Positions 47,972-56,427 of a stretch of DNA of 64,000 nt are shown here, piece by piece. Origin of the DNA: Klenkia taihuensis (lineage in GTDB: Bacteria > Actinomycetota > Actinomycetes > Mycobacteriales > Geodermatophilaceae); assembly GCF_900112525.1 (NCBI RefSeq), contig NZ_FOMD01000001.1:372001-436000 (forward strand), in the 5' to 3' direction. Made by a program: the position numbers and the translations under genes. Below the pieces are notes generated by a model, which worked only from the letters and a program-made list of their open reading frames with translations, made no database searches and was not told the DNA's origin. The number at the start of each line of letters is the position of its first letter. Within the stretch, counting starts at the first letter, position 1.

Positions 47972-49085
47972 CGTCCTGGAGGACCTCGTCGGGTGGTGGC
48001 GGGCGGGGGAGACCGTCGGCATGGGCACCGTCGTCGCCACCTGGCGCTCGGCGCCGCGGCCGGCCGGGGCGTCGATGCTGGTCGGCCCCGACGGCACCGC
48101 GGTGGGCAGCGTGTCCGGCGGCTGCGTCGAGGGCGCGGTCTACGAGGAGGCCAAGGACGTCGTCGCCTCGGGCACCCCGACCCTGGAGCGCTACGGCGTC
48201 AGCGACGACGACGCCTTCGCCGTGGGCCTGACCTGCGGCGGCATCCTCGACGTCTACGTGGAGAAGGTCGACCGGGAGAGCTTCCCCGAGCTGGGCGACA
48301 TCGCCGACTCGGTCGCCGCGCACGAGCCGGTCTGCACGGTCACCGTGGTCAAGGGGGCGCAGGACCGGCTGGGCCACCGGCTGGTCATCTGGAACGACCG
48401 CACCTCGGGCACCCTGGGCTCGCAGCGGCTCGACGACGCCGTCACCGCCGACGCCCGCGGCATGCTCGCCGCCGGCCGCACGGCCACGATGACCTACGGC
48501 CACGACGGCGAGCGGCGCGGGGACGAGCTGACCCTGTTCGTCTCCTCCTTCGCCCCGCCGGCCCGCATGGTCGTCTTCGGCGCCATCGACTTCGCCGCCG
48601 CCGTCGCCCGGGTCGGGGCCTTCCTGGGCTACCGGGTGACCGTCTGCGATGCCCGCCCGGTGTTCGCCACCAAGCGCCGGTTCCCCGACGCGCACGAGGT
48701 CGTCGTGGAGTGGCCGCACAGCTACCTGCGGACCGAGGTCGACGCCGGGCGCATCGACGAGCGCACGGTGCTGTGCGTGCTCACCCACGACCCGAAGTTC
48801 GACGTCCCGCTGCTCGAGGTGGCCCTCGACCTCGACGTCGCCTACGTCGGCGCGATGGGGTCGCGGCGCACGCACGACGAGCGGCTGGACCGGCTGCGCG
48901 AGGCCGGCCTGACCGACGCGCAGCTGGCGAAGCTGTCCAGCCCGATCGGCCTGAACCTGGGCGCCCGCACCCCCGAGGAGACCGCGATCAGCATCGCCGC
49001 GGAGATCATCGCCGGCCGCTGGGGCGGCACCGGGGAACGGCTGACCGGCGCCAGCGGCCCCATCCACGCCACCGCGGAGCGGTGA
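47964..49085 (+). CDS. xdhC: XdhC/CoxI family molybdenum cofactor maturation protein
   Basis: The 373-residue protein has an XdhC N-terminal region (VGMGTVVATWRSAPRPAGASMLV, SVSGGCVEGAVYEEA) and a Rossmann C-terminal domain (VVFGAIDFAAAVARVGAFLGYRVTVCDARPVFATKRRFP, LDVAYVGAMGSRRTHDERLDRLREAGL). XdhC binds the molybdenum cofactor, helps sulfurate it and inserts it into xanthine dehydrogenase-type enzymes. With coxD and coxE upstream, and the MocA-like protein at 22063, it points to a molybdenum hydroxylase encoded elsewhere. Confidence 0.9.
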   Translation: MRDVLEDLVGWWRAGETVGMGTVVATWRSAPRPAGASMLVGPDGTAVGSVSGGCVEGAVYEEAKDVVASGTPTLERYGVSDDDAFAVGLTCGGILDVYVEKVDRESFPELGDIADSVAAHEPVCTVTVVKGAQDRLGHRLVIWNDRTSGTLGSQRLDDAVTADARGMLAAGRTATMTYGHDGERRGDELTLFVSSFAPPARMVVFGAIDFAAAVARVGAFLGYRVTVCDARPVFATKRRFPDAHEVVVEWPHSYLRTEVDAGRIDERTVLCVLTHDPKFDVPLLEVALDLDVAYVGAMGSRRTHDERLDRLREAGLTDAQLAKLSSPIGLNLGARTPEETAISIAAEIIAGRWGGTGERLTGASGPIHATAER

Positions 49086-49088
49086 CCG

Positions 49089-51617
49089 CTACGGGGTGAC
49101 GACCCCGGGCAGCACCCGGTGGGGAGCGGTGGTCGCCGGCGCGGCCTGCGGGTGCAGCCGGACGGCGACCAGGGCGATGTCGTCGTCGTTGCTGCCGTCG
49201 ACCAGCCGGCCGACCAGCCCGTCGCACAGCGCGTCCAGGCCCACGCCGGCCAGGTCGGCGACGGCGTCCTGCAGCCGGGCGATGTCGTCGTCGAGGTTGC
49301 TGGCGCGGCGCTCGACCAGGCCGTCGGTGAACAGCAGGATCGTCGACCCGCGGGCCAGCAGGACCTCCCGCTCGGTGCGCTCGGTGTCGGGGTCGACGCC
49401 CAGCAGCAGGTTGGCGCGGCGGTCGGTGAGCACCGCGATCGCGCCGTCGGGGTGCACCACGACCGGGGGCAGGTGGCCGGCGTTGGACCACACCATCCGC
49501 GTGGTGCCCGCCGCCCGCTCCTCGGGGGTCTGCTCGAACCGGGCCACCGCGGCGCTGGCCAGCGTGGACACCGCCAGCACGTCCATCGCGCAGTCCAGCC
49601 CGCGCAGCACCTCGGCCGGGCCGGCGTCGCTGTAGGCGGCGATGCCGCGCAGCAGCCCGCGCAGCTGGCCCATCGCGGCGGCGGCCTCGATGTCGTGGCC
49701 GACCACGTCGCCGATGACCAGCATCGTGGTGCCGCCGGGCTGCAGGAAGGCGTCGTACCAGTCGCCGCCCACCTTGGCCGACTGGGTGGCCGGCACGTAG
49801 CGGACGACGATCTCGGTGTCCTCGGGCGCCGGCGGCTCGGTGAGCAGGCTGCGCTGCAGACCCTCGGCCACCTGCGACTGGCTCAGCAGCAGCGCGGCGT
49901 TGTCCAGCGCCAGCCCGACGCGGTCGGCGATCTCCCGGGCGGTGGCCTCGTCCTCGGGGTCGTGGACGCGGCCGGGGCCGGCGTAGAGGGTGATCGCGCC
50001 GCGCACCCTGTCGCGGCCGTGCACCGGCAGCACCAGCACGTCGACGGCGTCGAGCTGGTCGTGCAGGTCGCGGGCCTCGCCCTCCACGAGGGAGGCGCGC
50101 ACCTCGGCCGCGGTGGTGCGCTGCACGTCGCCGCCGGTCAGCGCCCGGGCCAGCGGGGAGGTCATCGACTGCGCCGCGATCCGGGTGCGCGTGTAGCGCT
50201 GGAGCAGCGACCGCTGCGCCGGGTCGACGTGCCAGGAACCGACGTCGTGCGGGCGGCCGTCCTCGGCCAGCAGGGTGACCACGCAGCCGTCGGCCAGCAC
50301 CGGCACCACCAGCCGGGGCAGGTCGGCGACGGAGTCGGGGACGTCGGTGGAGTCGACCAGCGAGCGGGCGACGGCGGCCAGCATCGACAGCCGGGCGCTG
50401 GACGCCTCGGCCCGCCGGGTCGTCTGCGTCCGCTCGGTGACGTCGGTGAAGAACAGGCTCAGCCCGTCGGGCGAGGGCCAGCACAGCACCTGGTACCAGG
50501 CCTCCAGCGGGGCCGGGTAGTACGCCTCGACCTCCTGCGGCTGCCCGGTGTCGACCGCCGCGCGGTAGGCCCGCTCGAAGTCGCTGCCCGCGTGGGCCGG
50601 GAAGGCCTCGAGGAGGCTGCGGCCCAGCAGCTCGTCGCGGGTCTGCCCGAGCAGCCGCTCGGCGGCGCTGTTGAGCACGGTGAACCGCCAGTCGTGGTCG
50701 ACCGACAGGTAGCCGGTCGGCATCGCCTCCAGCACGCGCGAGGTGCGGGCCTCGCCGTCGTGCACCGCGGTGGTGTCGTAGGCGACGCCGATCAGCCGCT
50801 CGGCCGTGCCGTCGGGCCCGGCGAGCGCGTGGCCCCGGGCCTGCACCCACCGGGTGCGGCCGTCGGGCAGCAGGATCCGGTACTCGGCCTCGTAGATGCC
50901 GAGGGTGTCCAGGGCCCGCTGGATGGCGTGCGCGACCCGCTCGGAGTCGGCCGGGTGCACGGCGTCGTCGAACGCGGAGATGGTGCCGCCGAAGGTCTCC
51001 TCGGTCATGCCGAAGATCTCCAGCAGCCGGTCGTCCCAGGTCAGCACGTCGTCGGCGAGCGCCCAGTCGAAGCTGCCGATCTGCCCGGCGTCCATGGCCA
51101 GCGCCCAGCGCGCCCGGTCGCTCTCGTGGCGGGCGGCCATCTCCACGTTGCGCCCCTGGGTGCGGCGCAGCGTCAGCTCGGAGCTGCACGCCTCGGCCAG
51201 GTCGCGCAGCACGGCCAGGTCGCGCTCGGCCCAGGTGCGCGGCTCGGTGTCGATGGCGCACAGCGACCCGACGACGGTGTCCTCGACCCGCAGCGGCATG
51301 CCGGCGTAGGCGACCACGCCCAGGTCGGGGATGGCCAGGTTGTCGCGCACGAGCGGGTGCTCGCGGGCGTCCGCGATCACCAGCGGTTCCCCGGAGACGA
51401 CCACGTACTGGCAGAACGAGTGGCTCAGCGGCGTGCTGCGCCGGGTCTGGTACGGCTCGGGCAGGCCGGCCGCACCGGGGAAGACCTGCTCCTCCTGCGA
51501 CACCAGGGACACCAGGGCCACGGGGACGCCGAGGCCGGTGCGCACCAGCCGGACGAAGCGCTCGAAGGCGGGGTCGGACGCGGCCGGCAGCGGGGTCGAC
51601 GGAGGAAGGGCAGTCAT
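49089..51617 (-). CDS. GAF-PAS-PAS-GAF-PP2C phosphatase
   Basis: An 842-residue soluble sensor phosphatase. GAF at about 10-155 (PLSHSFCQYVVVSGEPLVIADAREHP), PAS at about 165-285, PAS at about 295-400 (EAMPTGYLSVDHDWRFTVLN), GAF at about 410-570 and PP2C/SpoIIE at about 595-815 with KVGGDWYDAF, VIGDVVGHDIEAAAAMGQLRG, LFTDGLVERR and DDDIALVAVRL. The second half is nearly collinear with the protein at 23074. ATG 51617. It ends 3 bases from xdhC. No partner anti-sigma factor is nearby. Confidence 0.87.
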   Translation of the reverse strand: MTALPPSTPLPAASDPAFERFVRLVRTGLGVPVALVSLVSQEEQVFPGAAGLPEPYQTRRSTPLSHSFCQYVVVSGEPLVIADAREHPLVRDNLAIPDLGVVAYAGMPLRVEDTVVGSLCAIDTEPRTWAERDLAVLRDLAEACSSELTLRRTQGRNVEMAARHESDRARWALAMDAGQIGSFDWALADDVLTWDDRLLEIFGMTEETFGGTISAFDDAVHPADSERVAHAIQRALDTLGIYEAEYRILLPDGRTRWVQARGHALAGPDGTAERLIGVAYDTTAVHDGEARTSRVLEAMPTGYLSVDHDWRFTVLNSAAERLLGQTRDELLGRSLLEAFPAHAGSDFERAYRAAVDTGQPQEVEAYYPAPLEAWYQVLCWPSPDGLSLFFTDVTERTQTTRRAEASSARLSMLAAVARSLVDSTDVPDSVADLPRLVVPVLADGCVVTLLAEDGRPHDVGSWHVDPAQRSLLQRYTRTRIAAQSMTSPLARALTGGDVQRTTAAEVRASLVEGEARDLHDQLDAVDVLVLPVHGRDRVRGAITLYAGPGRVHDPEDEATAREIADRVGLALDNAALLLSQSQVAEGLQRSLLTEPPAPEDTEIVVRYVPATQSAKVGGDWYDAFLQPGGTTMLVIGDVVGHDIEAAAAMGQLRGLLRGIAAYSDAGPAEVLRGLDCAMDVLAVSTLASAAVARFEQTPEERAAGTTRMVWSNAGHLPPVVVHPDGAIAVLTDRRANLLLGVDPDTERTEREVLLARGSTILLFTDGLVERRASNLDDDIARLQDAVADLAGVGLDALCDGLVGRLVDGSNDDDIALVAVRLHPQAAPATTAPHRVLPGVVTP

Positions 51618-51722
51618 GCTCCTCCGTCCCGGTCGGTCGCGAATCCCGACGTCGGACGCGTGTCAGGGGTGGGCCGAGCGTACGGCCTGCGGCTCGCCCG
51701 GGCTGTCTGGTGGACTGTGGAC

Positions 51723-52214
51723 GTGCAGGTGGAGGTCGTGTCGCTCATGGCGTCGCCGGGGCACCGCTACGCCGGCCGGCCCGGCACCGAGGTGCCCGAG
51801 CAGGCCGGTGACCGGCGCGACGAGCTCGTCGTGCGGGCCGGGTTCGGGGTCGTCGGCGACCGCTACGCCGGGAAGCCGGCGCACCGCGACGCCTCGGTCA
51901 CCGTGCTGGCGGTGGAGTCGCTGGAGGCCCTGGCCGCCGAGCTCGGCGCCCCTGCCTTCGACCCGCTGCTGGCGCGTCGCAACGTGGTGCTGCGCGGCGC
52001 CGACGTCGACGCCCTGCGCGGGCGCACCTTCACCCTCGGCGGGGTCACCCTGCTCGGCGGCCGGGCCGCGAACCCGTGCCGCTGGATGGACGTCGTCCTC
52101 GCCCCGGGTGCGCACCGCGGGCTGCGGGGGCGTGGTGGCGTGCGCTGCCGGCCGCTGACCGACGGCGTCCTCCGGCTGGGCCCGACCACGCTGGAGGTCG
52201 ACCCCGCCGGGTGA
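51723..52214 (+). CDS. MOSC domain protein
   Basis: The 163-residue protein is a single MOSC domain: VEVVSLMASPGHRYAGRPG at the start, GVVGDRYAGKPAHRDASVTVLA, ARRNVVLRGADVDALRGRTFTLGGVTLLGGRAANPCRWMD, with the conserved Cys in NPCRWM. MOSC proteins bind the molybdenum cofactor and transfer or release sulfur. It lies 30 bases before the AAA-VWA gene on the same strand. GTG 51723 used; GTG 51717 possible. Confidence 0.85.
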   Translation: MQVEVVSLMASPGHRYAGRPGTEVPEQAGDRRDELVVRAGFGVVGDRYAGKPAHRDASVTVLAVESLEALAAELGAPAFDPLLARRNVVLRGADVDALRGRTFTLGGVTLLGGRAANPCRWMDVVLAPGAHRGLRGRGGVRCRPLTDGVLRLGPTTLEVDPAG

Positions 52215-52244
52215 CCGGCGTCACCGGGCAGGCAGGATCCGGCC

Positions 52245-54074
52245 ATGGACGTCATCGGGCTGCGCCGCGAGCGCGAGGTCCTCACCGTGGCCCTGCAGAC
52301 CGACCGGCACGTGGTGCTGGAGGGCCCGCCGGGCACCGGCAAGTCGACGCTGCTGCGCTCGATCGCCGCCGAGGTGGGCACCGAGGTGGTCTTCGTCGAG
52401 GGCAACGCCGAGCTGACCCCCGCCCGGCTGGTCGGCCAGTACGACCCCGCGGCGGTGATGGCCGAGGGCTACGTGCCGGGCAGCTTCACCGACGGCCCGC
52501 TGCTCACCGCCATGCGGGGGTCGGGGCTGCTCTACCTCGAGGAGCTCAACCGCATCCCCGAGGAGACGCTCAACGTCCTCATCACGGTGCTCACCGAGGG
52601 CGAGATCGCCGTCCCCCGCCTGGGCCGGGTGCGCGCGGCCGCCGGGTTCCGGCTGATCGCCGCGATGAACCCCTTCGACGCCATCGGCACCGCCCGGGTC
52701 GGGCAGGCCATCGCCGACCGGATGTGCCGGGTCGTGCTCGGCTACCAGGACGCGGACGCCGAGCGCGCCATCGTCACCCAGGTGACCGCGGCCGACCCCG
52801 AGCTGGTGACGCTGGCCGTCCGGCTGGTCCGGGCCACCCGCGAGCACCGCGACCTGCGCACCGGCTCCTCGGTCCGGGGGGCCAACGACCTGGTGCTGCT
52901 GCTGTCGGGCCTGCTGCGGATGCGCGGGGAGCAGCTGGCCGAGGGCCGGGAGACCGTCCGCGACGCCGCGCACGCCGCGCTGTCGGGCCGGGTCAAGGTC
53001 GTGGACGGCGTCGACCGCACCCCCGAGGCCGTGCTGGACCAGATCCTGGACGACGTCTGGCCCGCCGACGCCCCGCCGCCCGAGCCAGCCGACGAGCCGG
53101 AGGAGCAGCCGGGAAAAGCTGAGGGCCCGCAGGCGCAGCAGCCTGCGGGCCCCGACCGACCCGGCCCGGCCCGGCGCGACCGCAAGGACCCCCAGCGCTC
53201 CCGGTCCACCCCGCGCGCCGAGCTCGCCCAGCAGCACGAGCAGTTCACCCAGGTCAGCCCCGAGGCCGGCGAGCTGGACGAGGGCGCCTTCTCCGACCTG
53301 CTGGCCACCGACCCCGACGCCGCCGCGGCGATGCTGGCCGACCTCGGCCGGGCCACCGACCGGGAGCTGCGCGCCGCGGCCCACCGGCTGGCCCGCCGGG
53401 TGTTCGTGCAGGTCGCCCGGGTGGGTTCCGCCCGCTCGCGCGGCACCCGCCGGCTGGTCGCCAACCGGCGCGCCGACGGCGACCTGGACCTCGACCTCAC
53501 CCTGGACCGCTGGACCGGGGAGTGGCCGCCGGCCGCCGAGGACCTGGTCACCCGCACGTGGACCGGCCACCGCCGCGCCGCCTGCCTCGTGGTCGACGCC
53601 TCGGGCTCGATGCAGGGGCTGGGCGTGGCGATCGCCGCGGTCGCCGCCGCCGGGGTGGTGCTGGCCGCCGACGAGAAGCTCACCACCAGCGTGGTCAGCT
53701 TCGCCGGCGAGGTCACCGAGCTGCAGCCGCTGGGCCGGCCGGTGCCGCCCGAGGAGCTGGTCGGCCGGCTGGTCGCGCTGCGCGGCCACGGCATGACCGA
53801 CCTCGCCGCTGCCCTGCGCGCGGCGTCCCGGCAGCTGGCCCCGGCCGTCGTCGACGAGCGGGTCGTCGTGCTGCTGTCGGACTGCCTGCACACCGCCGGG
53901 GACCCGCCGGAGGCCGCGCTGGCCGGCATCGACCGGCTGCACGTGCTGTGCCCGCTGCCCACCGAGCCCGCCGAGGCCGCCTCCCGCGCGCTGGCCGCCC
54001 GCGGTGCCGGACGGGCCGAGATGGTGCGCACCGTCACCGAGACCGGGCCGGCCCTCACCCGCCTCCTGGGGTGA
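52245..54074 (+). CDS. Fused AAA+ (MoxR/NorQ-like) and VWA protein
   Basis: The 609-residue protein joins a MoxR-class ATPase (residues 1-260: LEGPPGTGKSTLLR, LLYLEELNRIPEETLN, AAMNPFDAIGTARVGQAIADR) to a VWA domain (about 440-600: VVDASGSMQGLG, MTDLAAALRAA, LLSDCLHT) through an acidic-basic linker of about 150 residues. Separate genes encode these parts in coxDE, norQD and chelatases; a fusion of this type resembles BchD/ChlD but lacks their Cys-rich or integrin motifs as far as I can see. ATG 52245 sits 6 bases after CAGGAT. A metal-insertion or enzyme-activation role is inferred. Confidence 0.82.
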   Translation: MDVIGLRREREVLTVALQTDRHVVLEGPPGTGKSTLLRSIAAEVGTEVVFVEGNAELTPARLVGQYDPAAVMAEGYVPGSFTDGPLLTAMRGSGLLYLEELNRIPEETLNVLITVLTEGEIAVPRLGRVRAAAGFRLIAAMNPFDAIGTARVGQAIADRMCRVVLGYQDADAERAIVTQVTAADPELVTLAVRLVRATREHRDLRTGSSVRGANDLVLLLSGLLRMRGEQLAEGRETVRDAAHAALSGRVKVVDGVDRTPEAVLDQILDDVWPADAPPPEPADEPEEQPGKAEGPQAQQPAGPDRPGPARRDRKDPQRSRSTPRAELAQQHEQFTQVSPEAGELDEGAFSDLLATDPDAAAAMLADLGRATDRELRAAAHRLARRVFVQVARVGSARSRGTRRLVANRRADGDLDLDLTLDRWTGEWPPAAEDLVTRTWTGHRRAACLVVDASGSMQGLGVAIAAVAAAGVVLAADEKLTTSVVSFAGEVTELQPLGRPVPPEELVGRLVALRGHGMTDLAAALRAASRQLAPAVVDERVVVLLSDCLHTAGDPPEAALAGIDRLHVLCPLPTEPAEAASRALAARGAGRAEMVRTVTETGPALTRLLG

Positions 54075-54104
54075 CGGGCCGACCGGCCGCCGGAACCGGA
54101 GGGG

Positions 54105-54650
54105 TCAGGAGCGGGAGGTGGCGGCCGTGCCGGGCAGCACCTCGGACGGGCGCTGCTGCTCCCCGGCGTAGCTGCTCACCGCGACCAGCGCGCCGGTCAG
54201 CGCCGGGACCACCCACTGCAGCTTGTCCAGCTGCTCCTGCGCGGCGGCCGCGTCGGCCCTGGTCCTCTTGCTGGGCTTGGTGCCCGAGCGACCGGGTGCA
54301 CCGGCCGCGGACACGCGCTGGCCGAGGACCCGGCTGTACCCGGTGACGCCGAGGGCGGCGACGGTCAGCAGCGTCTTGGCCGTGGACATCGTGGCGACAC
54401 CCTGCTGACCGGCGACCCGGTCGGCGTGGGCGCGCAGCTGGCCCAGGCTGCCGATGAGGTGGGCACCGATCGCGACGGCGTTGACCGGCGTCCACCGGTC
54501 CCACCCGGTGTTGGCGACGTCGCCGGTGGCCTGGTCACCGCCGGCCCTGGCCGCGGCGGGGTTGAGCGCGACGGCGTTGGCGAGGGTGCCGCCGAACCAG
54601 GCGGCGAGGCCGACGTCGTGCAGCGAGCGGGACAGCGTGTTGCGGGCCAT
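54105..54650 (-). CDS. Actinobacterial membrane protein of unknown function
   Basis: A 181-residue protein: MARNTLSRSLHDVGLAAWFG at the start, helix with GGTLANAVALNPAAARAG, VNAVAIGAHLIGSLGQLRAH, a third helix around TLLTVAALGVTGYSRVLG, a charged Lys/Arg/Ala stretch and a last hydrophobic segment WVVPALTGALVAVSSYAGEQQRP. This layout recurs in Geodermatophilaceae and relatives but has no assigned role. ATG 54650 follows GGAG. It is divergent from the response regulator. Confidence 0.75.
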   Translation of the reverse strand: MARNTLSRSLHDVGLAAWFGGTLANAVALNPAAARAGGDQATGDVANTGWDRWTPVNAVAIGAHLIGSLGQLRAHADRVAGQQGVATMSTAKTLLTVAALGVTGYSRVLGQRVSAAGAPGRSGTKPSKRTRADAAAAQEQLDKLQWVVPALTGALVAVSSYAGEQQRPSEVLPGTAATSRS

Positions 54651-54671
54651 GAGGGCTCCCAGGGGTGTCGG

Positions 54672-54690
54672 GGTGCGCAGCGTGCGCACC
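54672..54690. promoter_or_regulatory. Inverted repeat GGTGCGCA-N3-TGCGCACC
   Basis: A perfect 8-3-8 dyad in the region between the divergent membrane protein and response regulator genes. It may be an operator for the membrane protein or a short hairpin in its 5' region. Confidence 0.4.
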
Positions 54691-54729
54691 ACCGGGCTAC
54701 CCGGGCCGCCTGGGGGCTCACGCCCCGAT

Positions 54730-54746
54730 CCGGTACGAGCCGGTAC
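54730..54746 (+). promoter_or_regulatory. Direct repeat CCGGTAC-N3-CCGGTAC, likely OmpR-family self-operator
   Basis: CCGGTAC occurs twice with a 10-base period, 38 bases before the response regulator start. OmpR/PhoB-type regulators bind such tandem half-sites, so this is a candidate site for autoregulation. Confidence 0.5.
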
Positions 54747-54783
54747 CGACCCGGGCGGGGCGCCCGCGGCGGGGTGAGAATCG

Positions 54784-55497
54784 GTGACCGTGCCCTCCGT
54801 CCTGCTGGTCGACGACGAGACCGCGATCACCGACAACCTGGCGTCGTTCCTGCAGCGCTCGGGCTTCGAGGTCGTGGTGGCCGGGGACGGCGACGCCGCG
54901 CTCGCCCGGGTCGCCGCCGGCCGGCCCGACCTGGTGGTGCTCGACGTCCTCATGCCCGGCCGCGACGGCCGCTCGGTGCTCCGCGAGCTGCGGCAGGGCG
55001 GCAGCACCGTGCCGATCATCCTGCTCACCCAGGTCGGGGAGTCCGTCGAACGGGCGATGGCGCTCGAGGAGGGCGCCGACGACTACCTCAACAAGCCCTT
55101 CGACCCGCACGAGCTGGTCGCCCGCATCCGGGCCGTGCTGCGCCGCGGCACCCCCGCCGCCGGGCCCTCGCTGAGCGCCGCGCACCGGCTGCGCAGCGGG
55201 TCGCTGGTGCTCGACCGCACCTCCCAGCGGGTGCTCCGGGACGGCGCCGAGGTGGTGCTCACCCCGCGGGCCACCACGCTGCTGGCCTACCTGATGACCC
55301 ACGCCGGGGAGACCGTGTCGCGGGAGCGGCTGCTGGAGGAGGTGTGGGGCTGGTCGTTCCACACCAGCACCCGCACCGTCGACACCCGGGTCGCCGAGCT
55401 GCGCCGCGCCGTGGAGGCCGACTCCGGCGACCCGCAGCTGGTGGTCACCGTGCCCGGCGAGGGCTACCGGTTCGCCGGCCCCGTCGAGGCCGTCTGA
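54784..55497 (+). CDS. OmpR/PhoB-family response regulator
   Basis: The 237-residue protein has a receiver domain with phospho-acceptor Asp54 (VVLDVLMPG), Thr83 region ILLTQ and Lys in NKPF, then a winged helix at about 140-235 (LTPRATTLLAYLMTHAGETVSRERLLEEVWGW and the wing GEGYRF). It is activated by the kinase encoded next. GTG 54784 used; GTG 54790 would sit 8 bases after GAGAAT and be leaderless. Target genes beyond its own promoter are unknown. Confidence 0.93.
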   Translation: MTVPSVLLVDDETAITDNLASFLQRSGFEVVVAGDGDAALARVAAGRPDLVVLDVLMPGRDGRSVLRELRQGGSTVPIILLTQVGESVERAMALEEGADDYLNKPFDPHELVARIRAVLRRGTPAAGPSLSAAHRLRSGSLVLDRTSQRVLRDGAEVVLTPRATTLLAYLMTHAGETVSRERLLEEVWGWSFHTSTRTVDTRVAELRRAVEADSGDPQLVVTVPGEGYRFAGPVEAV

Positions 55498-56405
55498 TGC
55501 GCCGCGCGCTCCTCCCGGTCGCCGCACTGCTGCCGCTGGCCGCGGGGACGGTGCTCGCCGTCCTGGGCCGGGCCGGGCACCTGCCCGGGCAGCGGTTGTT
55601 CCTGAGCGCGCTGCCCGGCGACTGGGCGCTGGCCGCCGGCGCCGCGCTGTCCCTGCTGGCCGTGGTCGCGCTGGGCACCGCCGCGCTGCGCGACCGGACC
55701 TGGCGGCGGCGCCTGGCCGAGCGGGTCGCCGAGGCCGGCCAGGACCGGCGGCTGCTGCTGTCGCGGCTGGACCACGAGCTGAAGAACCCGCTCACCGCCA
55801 TGCGCGCGGCCACCGCCAACCTGGCCGCGGTCGCCGACCCGGCGCAGCACGCCGCCGTCGGGACGATCGAGGAGCAGGTGCTGCGGCTGAGCCGGCTCAC
55901 CACCGACCTGCGCAAGATCGCCGACATCGAGAGCGCCCGGGTCGAGCGCCGTCCGGTCGACCTCACCGACCTGATCGAGGAGATGGTCGACGTCGCGCGC
56001 GACCTGCCCGGCGCCGCGGAGCGGCAGATCTCGGTCGACCTGCCCCGCGCGCCGTGGCCGCTGCCACCGGTCCCCGGGGACGCCGACCTGCTGTCGCTGG
56101 CGGTGGCGAACCTGCTGGACAACGCGCTGAAGTACACCCCGCCCGGCGGCCGCGTCGAAGTCCGCGCCCGGGAGGCCGCCGGCGAGGTGCTGGTCGAGGT
56201 CGCCGACACCGGCCAGGGCATCCCGCCCGACGAGCTGCCGCAGGTGTGGGAGGAGATGTACCGCTCGCCGTCGGCCCGCGCCGTCCCCGGCAGCGGCCTG
56301 GGCCTGCCGCTGGTCCGCGCCGTCGTCCAGCGCCACGGCGGCTCCGTCCACGCCGACAGCCGCGTCGGCAGCGGCACCCTCGTCAGGCTGGCGTTGCCGT
56401 GCTGA
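55497..56405 (+). CDS. Sensor histidine kinase
   Basis: The 302-residue protein has two N-terminal helices (about 5-25 and 40-62) with a very short outer loop of about 15 residues, then H-box LSRLDHELKNPLTAMRA, N-box NLLDNALKYTPPGG, G1 VADTGQGIP and G2 GSGLGLPLVRAV. With no sensor domain, it probably senses the membrane itself or a partner protein. The ATG overlaps the response regulator stop by one base. Confidence 0.92.
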   Translation: MRRALLPVAALLPLAAGTVLAVLGRAGHLPGQRLFLSALPGDWALAAGAALSLLAVVALGTAALRDRTWRRRLAERVAEAGQDRRLLLSRLDHELKNPLTAMRAATANLAAVADPAQHAAVGTIEEQVLRLSRLTTDLRKIADIESARVERRPVDLTDLIEEMVDVARDLPGAAERQISVDLPRAPWPLPPVPGDADLLSLAVANLLDNALKYTPPGGRVEVRAREAAGEVLVEVADTGQGIPPDELPQVWEEMYRSPSARAVPGSGLGLPLVRAVVQRHGGSVHADSRVGSGTLVRLALPC

Positions 56406-56427
56406 TGACCCACCGCGGGGGCCCGCC

